Shown here: positions 42,356 through 50,448 of the stretch, piece by piece
Numbering within the stretch: the stretch's first letter is position 1
How the letters are laid out: each line of letters starts with the position of its first letter
Origin: Bacillota bacterium
GTDB lineage: Bacteria > Bacillota > Clostridia > Monoglobales > Firm-18
Reading direction: 5' to 3'
Assembly (NCBI GenBank): GCA_023228885.1
Contig: JALOAJ010000005.1
Location: 48,720-112,719 of the forward strand
DNA length: 64,000 nucleotides
Notes under the pieces: generated by a model
Told to the model about the DNA's origin: nothing
What the model saw: the letters and a program-made list of their open reading frames with translations, nothing else
Databases searched by the model: none
Program-made: the position numbers and the translations under genes

Positions 42356-43071
42356 AGCTTACAATCGGTCACATTTACCCAAACCTTTTAAATTTATACG
42401 GGGATAAAGGGAACATAACGACCTTTGAAAAAAGGTTGAGTTGGCGCGAAATAAAATATGAAACAGTTCAATATTCGCCGGGCGACACGATAGAATTTTC
42501 GAAAATTGATATTTTATACATCGGCGCTTGCTCGGGCAGCCGACAGCACACCGTGTGCGGCTTACTGCAAAAACAAAAGAGCAATTTAAAAGAATATATA
42601 AAAAACGGCGGCGCTGTTTTGGCGATAGATGGCGGTTATCAGTTGCTGGGGCATTATTATAAAACAGGGGAAAGCCTTATTGAAGGGCTTGCGGCGGTTG
42701 ATATGTTTACCGAGAGCGGCGGCAAAAGGGCTGTGGGCGACTCCGTTATAAAATCGTATTTGTCAGACAGGGTTATTGTTGGCTTTGAAAACCATATCAG
42801 TCAAACCTATATAGGCGATAATAAACCACTCGGTCAAACAATAAGCGGCAATGGGAACAACGGCAAGGACTGCGGGGAAGGGGTAGTTTATAAAAATGTT
42901 ATCGGCACATACCTGCATGGACCTTTGCTGCCAAAAAACCCGCATTTGTGTGATTATATTTTAAAATGCGCCCTTGAGCAGCGCTTTGGCAGTGCATTGT
43001 TAGAACCGCTTGACGATAGTGCGGAACTTGCGGCAAACGCCTATATTATGCAAAAGTATGGAGGATTTTAA
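42352..43071 (+). CDS. gatD: GatD-like glutamine amidotransferase lacking the catalytic cysteine
   Basis: Class I glutaminase partner of MurT, 239 residues: it normally frees ammonia from glutamine for amidating lipid II. N-terminal IGHIYPNLLNLYGDKGNI is typical. The nucleophile elbow, normally ICGGYQ or VCGGYQ (Cys94 in S. aureus), reads AIDGGYQLLG: codon 93 is GAT (Asp). His189 in GTYLHGPLLPKNP is retained. The substrate-loop region, usually GGG-x-REQ-like, reads IGACSGSRQHTV. The protein therefore probably cannot use glutamine by the standard mechanism. TTG 42352 overlaps the murT stop. Confidence 0.88.
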   Translation: MKLTIGHIYPNLLNLYGDKGNITTFEKRLSWREIKYETVQYSPGDTIEFSKIDILYIGACSGSRQHTVCGLLQKQKSNLKEYIKNGGAVLAIDGGYQLLGHYYKTGESLIEGLAAVDMFTESGGKRAVGDSVIKSYLSDRVIVGFENHISQTYIGDNKPLGQTISGNGNNGKDCGEGVVYKNVIGTYLHGPLLPKNPHLCDYILKCALEQRFGSALLEPLDDSAELAANAYIMQKYGGF

Positions 43072-43883
43072 TGATTATTGCCAATGCCAAAGATTTTGAT
43101 TTACAGCAAACTTTTGAATGCGGGCAATGCTTTCGCTGGAATAAGCTTTGTGATGATAAATATATTGGGGTTGTGGGCGATTTTTTAATGGGCGCATATT
43201 ATCGCGACGGCAGCATTATAATAGAATGTGAAAATGAACAGCTTGCCAAAGAGTATTTTGACATAGAAAAAGATTATAGCGAAATGAAAAAAAGGCTGCA
43301 ATGCGACGAAGTTATGGCAAAGGCAATATCGGCGGGGTATGGGATACGCCTTTTGAAGCAGCAACCGTGGGAAACGCTTGTTTCATTTATAATTTCCGCA
43401 AATAATAACATTCCTCGAATAAAAAAGATAATAGAGCTTTTGTGCCAAACCTTCGGTAATGAAATTATGAAAGACGGGGTGAAATACCACACATTTCCGT
43501 CTGCCGAGGCGCTTGCAAATGTTGATGGTGACGCGCTGTCCGCCATTCGTTGCGGGTATCGAGATAAATATATAATTGATGCCGCAAAAAAGGTTGCAAC
43601 GGGAGAGGTTTGCTTAGACGATATTTACAGTTTGCCCGCCGATGAGGGCAGGGAAATTTTGAAAAAAATAAAAGGTGTGGGGGATAAGGTTGCAGATTGC
43701 ATTTTGCTTTTTGCGTATCAAAAGTATGATGTTTTCCCCAAAGACGTTTGGATTAAAAAGGTTTTGCATAAGCTGTATTTTGTAGCGGAAAAGGATATTG
43801 ATTTGTTTGTGCGGCAAAAATTCGGCAAGCTGTGCGGTTTGGCGCAACAGTATTTGTTTTACTACGGCAGGCAAACATTATAG
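43071..43883 (+). CDS. ogg: 8-oxoguanine DNA glycosylase (OGG1-type)
   Basis: Base-excision repair enzyme (270 residues), bifunctional glycosylase/AP lyase of the HhH-GPD superfamily. N-terminal FDLQQTFECGQCFRWNK is the OGG-N domain; PWETLVSFIISANNNIPRI follows; the helix-hairpin-helix is KKIKGVGDKVADCILLFAY, and the catalytic aspartate lies in VFPKDVWIKKVL. The catalytic lysine is expected before the hairpin in the segment around RDKYIIDAAKKV. ATG 43071 overlaps the gatD stop by one base. Confidence 0.92.
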   Translation: MIIANAKDFDLQQTFECGQCFRWNKLCDDKYIGVVGDFLMGAYYRDGSIIIECENEQLAKEYFDIEKDYSEMKKRLQCDEVMAKAISAGYGIRLLKQQPWETLVSFIISANNNIPRIKKIIELLCQTFGNEIMKDGVKYHTFPSAEALANVDGDALSAIRCGYRDKYIIDAAKKVATGEVCLDDIYSLPADEGREILKKIKGVGDKVADCILLFAYQKYDVFPKDVWIKKVLHKLYFVAEKDIDLFVRQKFGKLCGLAQQYLFYYGRQTL

Positions 43884-43973
43884 GGTTTTATTAAAACATT
43901 TTTAATATTTAATGGATTTTTTGATTTTGGTATGATAGAATAAAGTTAGAATATAGTTGAAGGATGGTGTGCA

Positions 43974-45230
43974 ATGTACTGTGCCTTAATTTTAGCGGAA
44001 GACGAACCTAATAAAATGCACTCGGAAGTTCCGATTGCCCTTCATGAAATATGCTTTAAAAGCATTATAAACTGGGTTTTGAACACGGCGGACGGTGCGG
44101 CTGAAAAAGTAATAGTTTCAAATTTTGAAAATATAAAAGAAAACATTTGCGATAGCGTAAAATTTGTTTACGCAAACAAAAAGGAAGATATATGCAAAGC
44201 CGTTTTACAGTTAAAGGAATTGCTTTATCAATATGACGACATTTTAATTACAACCGATAAATTCCCGCTTATAACGGATAGCACTTTAAAGACCGCTTTT
44301 ACATATCACACCTCAAGCAAAAACGATGCAACAATTTTAAGCTGCGCATCGGAACAAGGCAGTTGGGGGTGTGAAACGCTCAATGCGGGGGTTGGGTTTA
44401 TAAAAACGAAGTTGCTTATTTCGGCGCTTGGAGAAGCTTCAAATCAACCGCAAGCAAAACACAGTTTTGAGGGTATAATCAAAGGCTTTGAAAAGGGCAA
44501 ACAAAAAATCGGAAAATATAAAATAAATGATATAAACGAACTTTTAGGTATCAATGACCGGGAACAACTTTTGACGGCTAATGAGGTTATGCAAAGGCGC
44601 ATAAACAAGCATTTTATGCAAAAGGGCGTAACTTTAATTTCATCAAACACCGCATATATAAGCGGGGATGCCGTTATCGGACATGATACCATTGTTATGC
44701 CCAATACTATTATAGAGGGCAACACGAAGATTGGCAGCAATTGCATAATTGGTCCTAATTCACGGCTTGTGAATGCAACAATAGATAACGGCACCACGGT
44801 AAACAATTCGGTTGTTGTATCAAGCCGGGTTGGCGCCAACACCAATATCGGCCCGTTTTCATACATCCGCCCGGGTTGCGATATAGGCGATAACGTTAAA
44901 ATAGGCGATTTTGTCGAGGTTAAAAACTCTGTTGTCAAGGATGGAACGCATGCCGCCCACCTGACATACATCGGAGATGCCGATGTGGGCAGTAAGGTTA
45001 ATTTTGGGTGCGGCACAATTGTTGTGAATTATGACGGAAAGAAAAAGCACCGAACTAAAATCGGAAACAATGCCTTTATAGGCTGCAACACAAATTTAAT
45101 TTCTCCTTTGAATGTGGGAGATGACACATTTATTGCCGCCGGTTCCACAATTACGCAGGATATGCCGGATGGCTCTTTTGCAATTGCACGCAGCAGGCAG
45201 ATTACAAAAACAGACTGGAAAAGAAAGTAG
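43974..45230 (+). CDS. glmU: GlmU-like protein with degenerate uridylyltransferase half
   Basis: 418 residues with two parts. The C-terminal left-handed beta helix (about 215-418) is a full GlmU acetyltransferase domain: YIRPG, EVKNS, HLTYIGDADVG with the catalytic His, NYDGKKKHRTKIG and AAGSTITQDMPDG. The N-terminal nucleotidyltransferase half (about 1-205) keeps the overall length but has lost its signatures: the expected LAAGxGTRMxSxxPKxLH reads LAEDEPNKMHSEVPIALH, and the uridine-binding EQxGTGHA and GDxPL segments are not seen (TTDKFPLI). GlcN-1-P acetylation is likely; UDP-GlcNAc formation is doubtful. The next gene is prs. Confidence 0.88.
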   Translation: MYCALILAEDEPNKMHSEVPIALHEICFKSIINWVLNTADGAAEKVIVSNFENIKENICDSVKFVYANKKEDICKAVLQLKELLYQYDDILITTDKFPLITDSTLKTAFTYHTSSKNDATILSCASEQGSWGCETLNAGVGFIKTKLLISALGEASNQPQAKHSFEGIIKGFEKGKQKIGKYKINDINELLGINDREQLLTANEVMQRRINKHFMQKGVTLISSNTAYISGDAVIGHDTIVMPNTIIEGNTKIGSNCIIGPNSRLVNATIDNGTTVNNSVVVSSRVGANTNIGPFSYIRPGCDIGDNVKIGDFVEVKNSVVKDGTHAAHLTYIGDADVGSKVNFGCGTIVVNYDGKKKHRTKIGNNAFIGCNTNLISPLNVGDDTFIAAGSTITQDMPDGSFAIARSRQITKTDWKRK

Positions 45231-45240
45231 GTTAAAATCA

Positions 45241-46197
45241 ATGTTATTTCGCGGTAAAAACATTAAGGTTTTCTCCGGCAATGCCAATCCGAAACTGGCA
45301 CAAAATATAGCGAAAATTGTGGGAGTTCCGCTTGGAAATTCGAAGGTTCAAACTTTCAGCGACGGTGAAATCGGCGTTAATATCAATGAAACGGTGCGCG
45401 GCTCGGATGTTTTTGTTGTTCAGCCCACATCAAACCCGGTAAACGAGCATTTAATGGAACTGCTTATACTGGTCGATGCGTTCAAACGAGCATCCGCCGG
45501 GCGCATAACGGCGGTTATCCCGTACTATGGCTATGCTCGTCAAGACAGAAAAGCAAAGGCGCGTGACCCAATTTCGGCAAAGCTTGTGGCGGATTTAATC
45601 GTGGCTTCGGGTGCGGACAGGGTGCTGACGATGGACTTGCACGCATCGCAAATTCAGGGCTTTTTTAATATTCCGGTTGACCATCTTCTTGGTGTACCGA
45701 TACTGACGCCTTATTACGCCAAAAAGTTTATAAATGATTTAGACGATTTAGTTGTGGTTTCACCTGATTTGGGTAGCGTAACGCGCGCAAGAAATTTTGC
45801 GGACAGGCTCAATGTGCCGCTTGCCATTATAGACAAGCGACGACCAAAGGCAAATGTTGCGGAAGTAATGAACATTATCGGAGACATTAAAGATAAAAAA
45901 ATAATTTTGGTTGACGATATGATAGACACCGCCGGCACGCTGTGCCAAGGCGCAAAAGCGTTGAAGGAGCGAGGTGCAAAGCAGGTGTTTGCTTGCGCTA
46001 CGCATGCTGTGCTGTCCGGTCCTGCGTATGAGAGAATTCAAAATTCGCCGATTGATGAGCTTGTACTGCTTGATACGGTGGTTATACCGGCCGACAAAAA
46101 AACTGATAAAATAACCGTATTATCGGTTGCCCCTGTGTTTGCAGAGGCGATAGAGAGGATTTATGAGGATTTATCCGTTAGCACGCTTTTCGCCTAA
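45241..46197 (+). CDS. prs: Ribose-phosphate pyrophosphokinase
   Basis: Makes PRPP from ribose 5-phosphate and ATP for nucleotide, histidine and tryptophan synthesis. 318 residues. N-terminal IKVFSGNANPKLAQNIAKIV, flexible-loop RQDRKAKARDPISAKLVADL, and the PRPP loop KKIILVDDMIDTAGTLCQGA. The frame is open into glmU, but ATG 45241 gives the family N-terminus. Follows glmU by 10 bases, the classic glmU-prs order, and overlaps pth by 35 bases. Confidence 0.97.
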   Translation: MLFRGKNIKVFSGNANPKLAQNIAKIVGVPLGNSKVQTFSDGEIGVNINETVRGSDVFVVQPTSNPVNEHLMELLILVDAFKRASAGRITAVIPYYGYARQDRKAKARDPISAKLVADLIVASGADRVLTMDLHASQIQGFFNIPVDHLLGVPILTPYYAKKFINDLDDLVVVSPDLGSVTRARNFADRLNVPLAIIDKRRPKANVAEVMNIIGDIKDKKIILVDDMIDTAGTLCQGAKALKERGAKQVFACATHAVLSGPAYERIQNSPIDELVLLDTVVIPADKKTDKITVLSVAPVFAEAIERIYEDLSVSTLFA

Positions 46198-46765
46198 GCG
46201 TGAACAACCATACCTTATTGTGGGGCTTGGCAACCCCGGTAAAAAGTACCTTGACACACGGCATAACGCGGGTTTTGAAATGCTGGATGTAGTTGCGTCG
46301 GCATATAATATTAAGGTATCAAAAATAAAATTCAGATCGCTCATAGGGGAGGGCTTAATATGCGACAAAAGGGTGGTTTTGGCAAAGCCGCAAACATTTA
46401 TGAACCTAAGCGGCGAATCTGTTGGGGCTATTGCATCGTATTACAAAATTCCGCCCCAAAAAATCATTGTTATTTTTGATGATATTTCGCTTGATACCGG
46501 TAGAATGCGAATACGCGCAAAGGGCAGCTCAGGAGGGCATAACGGCGTTGAAAATATTATATACCATTTAAAATCAGACGATTTTGCGAGGGTTAAAATA
46601 GGAATAGGAAAACCGAGCAACGAAACGGTTGATTATGTGCTTGGCAAGTTTTCAAAAAATGAAGTTGCCGCCCTTATTGAAACGGCAAAAAAAATTCCCG
46701 ATGCAATAAAGGCAATTTTAACCGAAGGCATCGATGCGGCAATGAACATCTTTAATTCTAAATAA
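46163..46765 (+). CDS. pth: Peptidyl-tRNA hydrolase
   Basis: Releases peptides from prematurely dissociated peptidyl-tRNA. 200 residues. YLIVGLGNPGKKYLDTRHNAGFEMLD carries the catalytic His and substrate Asn; FMNLSGESVG and GSSGGHNGVENIIYHL are diagnostic. ATG 46163 lies within the prs coding region with AGAGAGGA six bases upstream. It adds about 16 residues before the usual N-terminus, and no nearer ATG, GTG or TTG is available before the conserved core, so the long overlap with prs seems real. Confidence 0.94.
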   Translation: MRIYPLARFSPKREQPYLIVGLGNPGKKYLDTRHNAGFEMLDVVASAYNIKVSKIKFRSLIGEGLICDKRVVLAKPQTFMNLSGESVGAIASYYKIPPQKIIVIFDDISLDTGRMRIRAKGSSGGHNGVENIIYHLKSDDFARVKIGIGKPSNETVDYVLGKFSKNEVAALIETAKKIPDAIKAILTEGIDAAMNIFNSK

Positions 46766-46806
46766 ACCTTTTGTGTTACAAAGTCACAAAAGGGTTTATT
46801 TTTTTA
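46761..46806 (+). terminator. Intrinsic terminator after pth
   Basis: Long stem AATAAACCTTTTGTG (46761-46775) with CACAAAAGGGTTTATT (46785-46800), one bulged G, then a T-run. Separates the glmU-prs-pth unit from the heat-shock operon. Confidence 0.88.
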
Positions 46807-46814
46807 AAAAACTA

Positions 46815-46843
46815 TTGACAATCCATGTAAAAAGTGGTATCTT
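46815..46843 (+). promoter_or_regulatory. Promoter of hrcA-grpE-dnaK
   Basis: TTGACA (46815-46820), 17 bases, TATCTT (46838-46843); the CIRCE operator starts 12 bases downstream, overlapping the expected transcription start. Confidence 0.7.
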
Positions 46844-46854
46844 ATTATTAAAGG

Positions 46855-46881
46855 TTAGCACTCGATTAGGTTGAGTGCTAA
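46855..46881. promoter_or_regulatory. CIRCE operator (HrcA binding site)
   Basis: Perfect TTAGCACTC-N9-GAGTGCTAA inverted repeat, identical to the CIRCE consensus bound by HrcA. It lies between the promoter and hrcA, giving autoregulated heat-shock control of hrcA-grpE-dnaK. Confidence 0.98.
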
Positions 46882-46907
46882 CAAAAAGACATGGCGAGGT
46901 GAGGAAA

Positions 46908-47945
46908 ATGGAGCTTGGAGAACGGAAAAAGAAGGTGCTTAGCGCAATTGTTGAAAGCTTTATTGAAACGGCAGAACCTGTCGGCTCACGAACCATTGCA
47001 AAAAAAAGCAAGCTAACGGTCAGCCCCGCAACAATACGAAACGAGATGGCAGACTTGGAGGACTTAGGGCTTTTGGAGCAGCCTCACACATCTGCCGGGC
47101 GTATTCCTTCTCATAAAGGTTACAGGCTGTATGTTGACCGTTTAATGAAACGATATAAGCAAACCGCTGCTGAGGTTAGCCGCATGCAAACCCTTATGGA
47201 GCTTAAAATTGCCGAGCTTGATGTGCTGATTAAAGAAATTACCGATTTGTATTCAAAAATTACAAAATACACCTTGATTGGTACTGTTCCGGAGGAAAAA
47301 AAGGCGTTTATTAAGCATTTTCAGCTAATGCCTGTAAATGAATCCGAATTGCTTGCCGTTATTGTTACCGATGGAAATGTTGTTAAGGATACCCGATTGC
47401 GCATTGGATTTCCTGTTGACATTTTTGATTGCGCCCGAATTTCGAGCATTTTAAACCATCATCTTACCGGCATTTCTTGTAGTGAAATAAATATTGACAT
47501 AATATCGCGCGTATCTGCCGAGCTGGCTGATAATAACGACATTTTGCGCCCAATATTGCAATTTATTTACGAAAGTATCGAGGCAAGCGACAATGCCGAT
47601 GTTTTTCACCGCGGGCTAACAAACTTGCTTGACTTTCCCGAGTATAAAGACATTGCAAGGGCAAAGCAACTTTTAAACTTTTTAACCGATAAAGCAAACC
47701 TTCAAAAGGCATTTTCCTACGGTAAGGGCAAAAACGTTAAAATTATAATCGGCAACGAAAACAAGGCGATTGAGTTAAAAGAGTGCTCGATAATATTATC
47801 ATCATATCATTTAGATGGTGAAATTGTGGGAACAATAGGTTTTATCGGACCAACCAGAATAAATTACTCTAAAGCGGTTTCTGACATAGAATTTCTTACT
47901 AAACAAATTGATTTACTTTCACAAAAATATATGGAGGAAGCATAA
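46908..47945 (+). CDS. hrcA: Heat-inducible transcription repressor HrcA
   Basis: Represses class I heat-shock genes by binding CIRCE. 345 residues. N-terminal winged helix with EPVGSRTIAKKSKLTVSPAT and IRNEMADLEDLGLLEQPHTS; AGRIPSHKGYRLYVD follows; the C-terminal GAF-like domain ends with IGFIGPTRINYSKAVSDIEF. The frame is open from TTG 46875 inside CIRCE, but ATG 46908 follows GAGGTGAGG and is the family start. Overlaps grpE by one base. Confidence 0.97.
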   Translation: MELGERKKKVLSAIVESFIETAEPVGSRTIAKKSKLTVSPATIRNEMADLEDLGLLEQPHTSAGRIPSHKGYRLYVDRLMKRYKQTAAEVSRMQTLMELKIAELDVLIKEITDLYSKITKYTLIGTVPEEKKAFIKHFQLMPVNESELLAVIVTDGNVVKDTRLRIGFPVDIFDCARISSILNHHLTGISCSEINIDIISRVSAELADNNDILRPILQFIYESIEASDNADVFHRGLTNLLDFPEYKDIARAKQLLNFLTDKANLQKAFSYGKGKNVKIIIGNENKAIELKECSIILSSYHLDGEIVGTIGFIGPTRINYSKAVSDIEFLTKQIDLLSQKYMEEA

Positions 47946-48451
47946 TGAGCGAAACTGATAAGTTACAGCATGAACAGAACAATCCGGAAAATGATGCCCC
48001 GGTCGAAACAGAGTGCAATATGGCGGGGCAGGAGCAATCCGACGAAAATGAGCTTTTACAGCTAAACGATAAATTTCTTCGCATTTGCGCCGAATATGAT
48101 AATTTCAAAAAACGCACTCAAAAAGAAAAGGCGGAAATATATGCCGATGCTACGGCGGATGTTATTAAGGCGGTGCTTACCGTGCTTGATACGATTGACC
48201 GCGCGGCGGAAATGGACGGCTGCAATGAGGGTATCCGGCTTATCCAAAAACAGCTTGACACAGTTTTAAAGGGTATCGGGGTTGAACGAATAAAAACAGA
48301 CGGAGAACAATTCGACCCACGGTTGCATGATGCCGTAATGCACATTCAAGATGAATCAATCGGCTCGAACACAATTGTGGAGGAGCTTGCCGCAGGGTAT
48401 AAATACAAAGACAAAATAATTCGTCATTCGATTGTGAAGGTTGCAAACTAA
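47945..48451 (+). CDS. grpE: Nucleotide exchange factor GrpE
   Basis: Co-chaperone that exchanges ADP on DnaK. 168 residues: acidic N-terminus, long coiled-coil helix (about 35-75; RICAEYDNFKKRTQKEKAEI), and C-terminal beta-wing domain with GVERIKTDGEQFDPRLHDAV and GYKYKDKIIRHSIVKV. ATG 47945 follows GGAGGAA. Located between hrcA and dnaK as usual. Confidence 0.96.
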   Translation: MSETDKLQHEQNNPENDAPVETECNMAGQEQSDENELLQLNDKFLRICAEYDNFKKRTQKEKAEIYADATADVIKAVLTVLDTIDRAAEMDGCNEGIRLIQKQLDTVLKGIGVERIKTDGEQFDPRLHDAVMHIQDESIGSNTIVEELAAGYKYKDKIIRHSIVKVAN

Positions 48452-48484
48452 TATTTCATCTTTAAGAAAGGACAGGTGTTAATT

Positions 48485-50308
48485 ATGGGAAAAATTATAG
48501 GGATTGATTTGGGAACAACAAACTCATGTGTGGCAGTAATGGAGGGCGGAGAGCCTGTTGTTATACCTAACGCGGAAGGCGCAAGAACAACATCATCCGT
48601 TGTTGCATTCACCAAAGATAACGAGCGGCTTGTAGGGCAAATTGCAAAAAGACAGGCAATTACAAACCCTGAACGAACGGTGGGTTCAATAAAGAGGGAT
48701 ATGGGCTCTGACAGGCGGATAACGATAGGCAGTAAAAAATATTCACCGCCGGAAATTTCCGCAATGGTGCTGCAAAAAATTAAGGCAGATGCCGAAAGCT
48801 ACTTAGGCGAGACGGTAACACAAGCCGTCATAACCGTTCCGGCATATTTTAGCGATGCCCAGCGTCAAGCAACAAAGGATGCAGGCAAAATAGCCGGTCT
48901 TGAGGTTCTTAGAATAATAAACGAGCCGACTGCCGCCGCTCTTGCATATGGGCTTGATAAAGACGATGAACAAAAAATAATGGTTTATGACCTTGGCGGC
49001 GGAACATTTGATGTTTCAATTTTGGAAATCGGCGACGGGGTGTTTGAAGTTTTGGCGACGAGCGGTAACAACCGTCTTGGCGGGGATGATTTTGACGAAA
49101 AGGTTATGAACTATATAGCGGACGAATTTAAAAAAGAAAACGGAATAGACTTAAGAAACGACAAAATTTCACTGCAACGGTTGCTTGAGGCTGCGGAAAA
49201 GGCTAAAATCGACCTGTCCGGAGTTACAACAACGAATATCAACTTGCCCTTTATTACAGCGGATGCGTCAGGTCCTAAGCACTTAGATATAACGCTAAGC
49301 CGTGCAAAATTTAACGAAATAACAGCTGATTTGGTTGAAAAAACCATGCAGCCTGTGCGAACAGCTTTGTCCGATGCAGGGCTGAGCCCAAGCGAAGTGG
49401 ATAAGGTGTTGTTGGTGGGCGGTTCAACAAGAATTCCCGCCGTTGCAGAAGCAGTCAGACGATTGGTGGATAAAGAGCCGTCAAAAGGCATAAACCCGGA
49501 CGAATGCGTTGCGGTGGGCGCTGCAATACAAGCAGGGGTGCTTGGCGGCGATGTAAAAGGGTTGCAGCTGTTGGATGTCACACCGTTGTCGCTTGGTATT
49601 GAAACGGAAGGCGGCATATTTAATAAGCTTATTGAGCGAAACACCACGATTCCCACTAAAAACAGCAGGACATATTCAACTGCCGCAGATGGCCAAACAA
49701 GCGTAAGCATCAATATATTGCAAGGTGAGCGTGATATGGCATCGCAAAATAAATCGTTGGGTCGCTTTGAGTTGTCCGGTATTCCGCCGGCACGAAGGGG
49801 CGTACCGCAAATAGAAGTGACTTTTGATATTGATGCAAACGGAATTGTAAATGTAAGCGCCAAAGATAAAGGCACCGGCAAGGAGCAGAAGATTACCATT
49901 ACTGCAAGCTCTAATTTATCTGATGAAGATATTGAAAAAGCCGTAAAAGATGCGGAAAAGTTTGCCGAAGAAGATAAAAAGTTTAAAGAGGCGGCAGAAA
50001 CTAAAAACAATGCAGAGCATTTAATTTACCAAAGCGAGAAAACTGTTGAAGATTTAGGCGACAAAATTTCAGAAGAAGAAAAGGCATCTGCTTTGGCGGA
50101 AATTGAAAAAGCCAAAAAGGCGCTTGAATCGGGCGATAACGAAAAAATAAAGGCGGCAACAGATGAGCTTTCAGCAAGATTTAACGAGCTTGCACAAAAG
50201 CTTTATGCCGAAACCGCTCAACAGCAAGAAGGGGCGGAGGATGCACACGCACAGCCCAATGATGACGGCACAGTTGATGCGGATTATACCGTAAACGATG
50301 AAGAATAA
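48485..50308 (+). CDS. dnaK: Chaperone DnaK (Hsp70)
   Basis: ATP-dependent Hsp70, 607 residues. ATPase motifs IIGIDLGTTNSCVAVMEGG, AYFSDAQRQATKDAGKIAGL, VYDLGGGTFDVSILEIGDG and LLVGGSTRIPAVAEAV; substrate domain with LLDVTPLSLGIETEGG; helical lid and an acidic tail. It lacks the extra ATPase-subdomain loop of Gram-negative DnaK, as in Firmicutes. ATG 48485 follows AAAGGACAGGTG. Confidence 0.98.
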   Translation: MGKIIGIDLGTTNSCVAVMEGGEPVVIPNAEGARTTSSVVAFTKDNERLVGQIAKRQAITNPERTVGSIKRDMGSDRRITIGSKKYSPPEISAMVLQKIKADAESYLGETVTQAVITVPAYFSDAQRQATKDAGKIAGLEVLRIINEPTAAALAYGLDKDDEQKIMVYDLGGGTFDVSILEIGDGVFEVLATSGNNRLGGDDFDEKVMNYIADEFKKENGIDLRNDKISLQRLLEAAEKAKIDLSGVTTTNINLPFITADASGPKHLDITLSRAKFNEITADLVEKTMQPVRTALSDAGLSPSEVDKVLLVGGSTRIPAVAEAVRRLVDKEPSKGINPDECVAVGAAIQAGVLGGDVKGLQLLDVTPLSLGIETEGGIFNKLIERNTTIPTKNSRTYSTAADGQTSVSINILQGERDMASQNKSLGRFELSGIPPARRGVPQIEVTFDIDANGIVNVSAKDKGTGKEQKITITASSNLSDEDIEKAVKDAEKFAEEDKKFKEAAETKNNAEHLIYQSEKTVEDLGDKISEEEKASALAEIEKAKKALESGDNEKIKAATDELSARFNELAQKLYAETAQQQEGAEDAHAQPNDDGTVDADYTVNDEE

Positions 50309-50317
50309 TAAAGCTTG

Positions 50318-50437
50318 CGCCTTATTCGGCTCACAATAAGGCGAGCAAAAACCTTGGTGCCTGCCGATACTTTTGCGGTTTAAACAGCAATTTTCGGCGG
50401 GCATATTTTACCGCAATCCTGTGAGCCGGAAAGGCTA
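50318..50437 (+). promoter_or_regulatory. Structured dnaK-dnaJ intergenic RNA with pseudoknot
   Basis: Hairpin CGCCTTATT (50318-50326) / AATAAGGCG (50335-50343). Its whole 8-base loop CGGCTCAC (50327-50334) is complementary to GTGAGCCG (50421-50428), which runs into GGAAAGGCTA (50428-50437) just before dnaJ. A second stem GCCTGCCGA (50359-50367) / TCGGCGGGC (50394-50402) and an alternative TTGCGGT (50373-50379) / ACCGCAA (50410-50416) pairing lie between. Similar in plan to the serC leader. Confidence 0.55.
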
Positions 50438-50448
50438 ATGATGGTTAG

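Noticed and set aside
43071..43883. DNA repair gene between gatD and glmU as a sign of horizontal insertion
   Set aside because: Tight spacing and matching base composition indicate it is a native member of the gene string.
44444..45016. 190-residue ORF antisense to glmU
   Set aside because: Mirror of the hexapeptide-repeat coding region.
49111..50010. 299-residue ORF antisense to dnaK
   Set aside because: Codon-bias shadow of dnaK; no ribosome site and no recognisable protein features.
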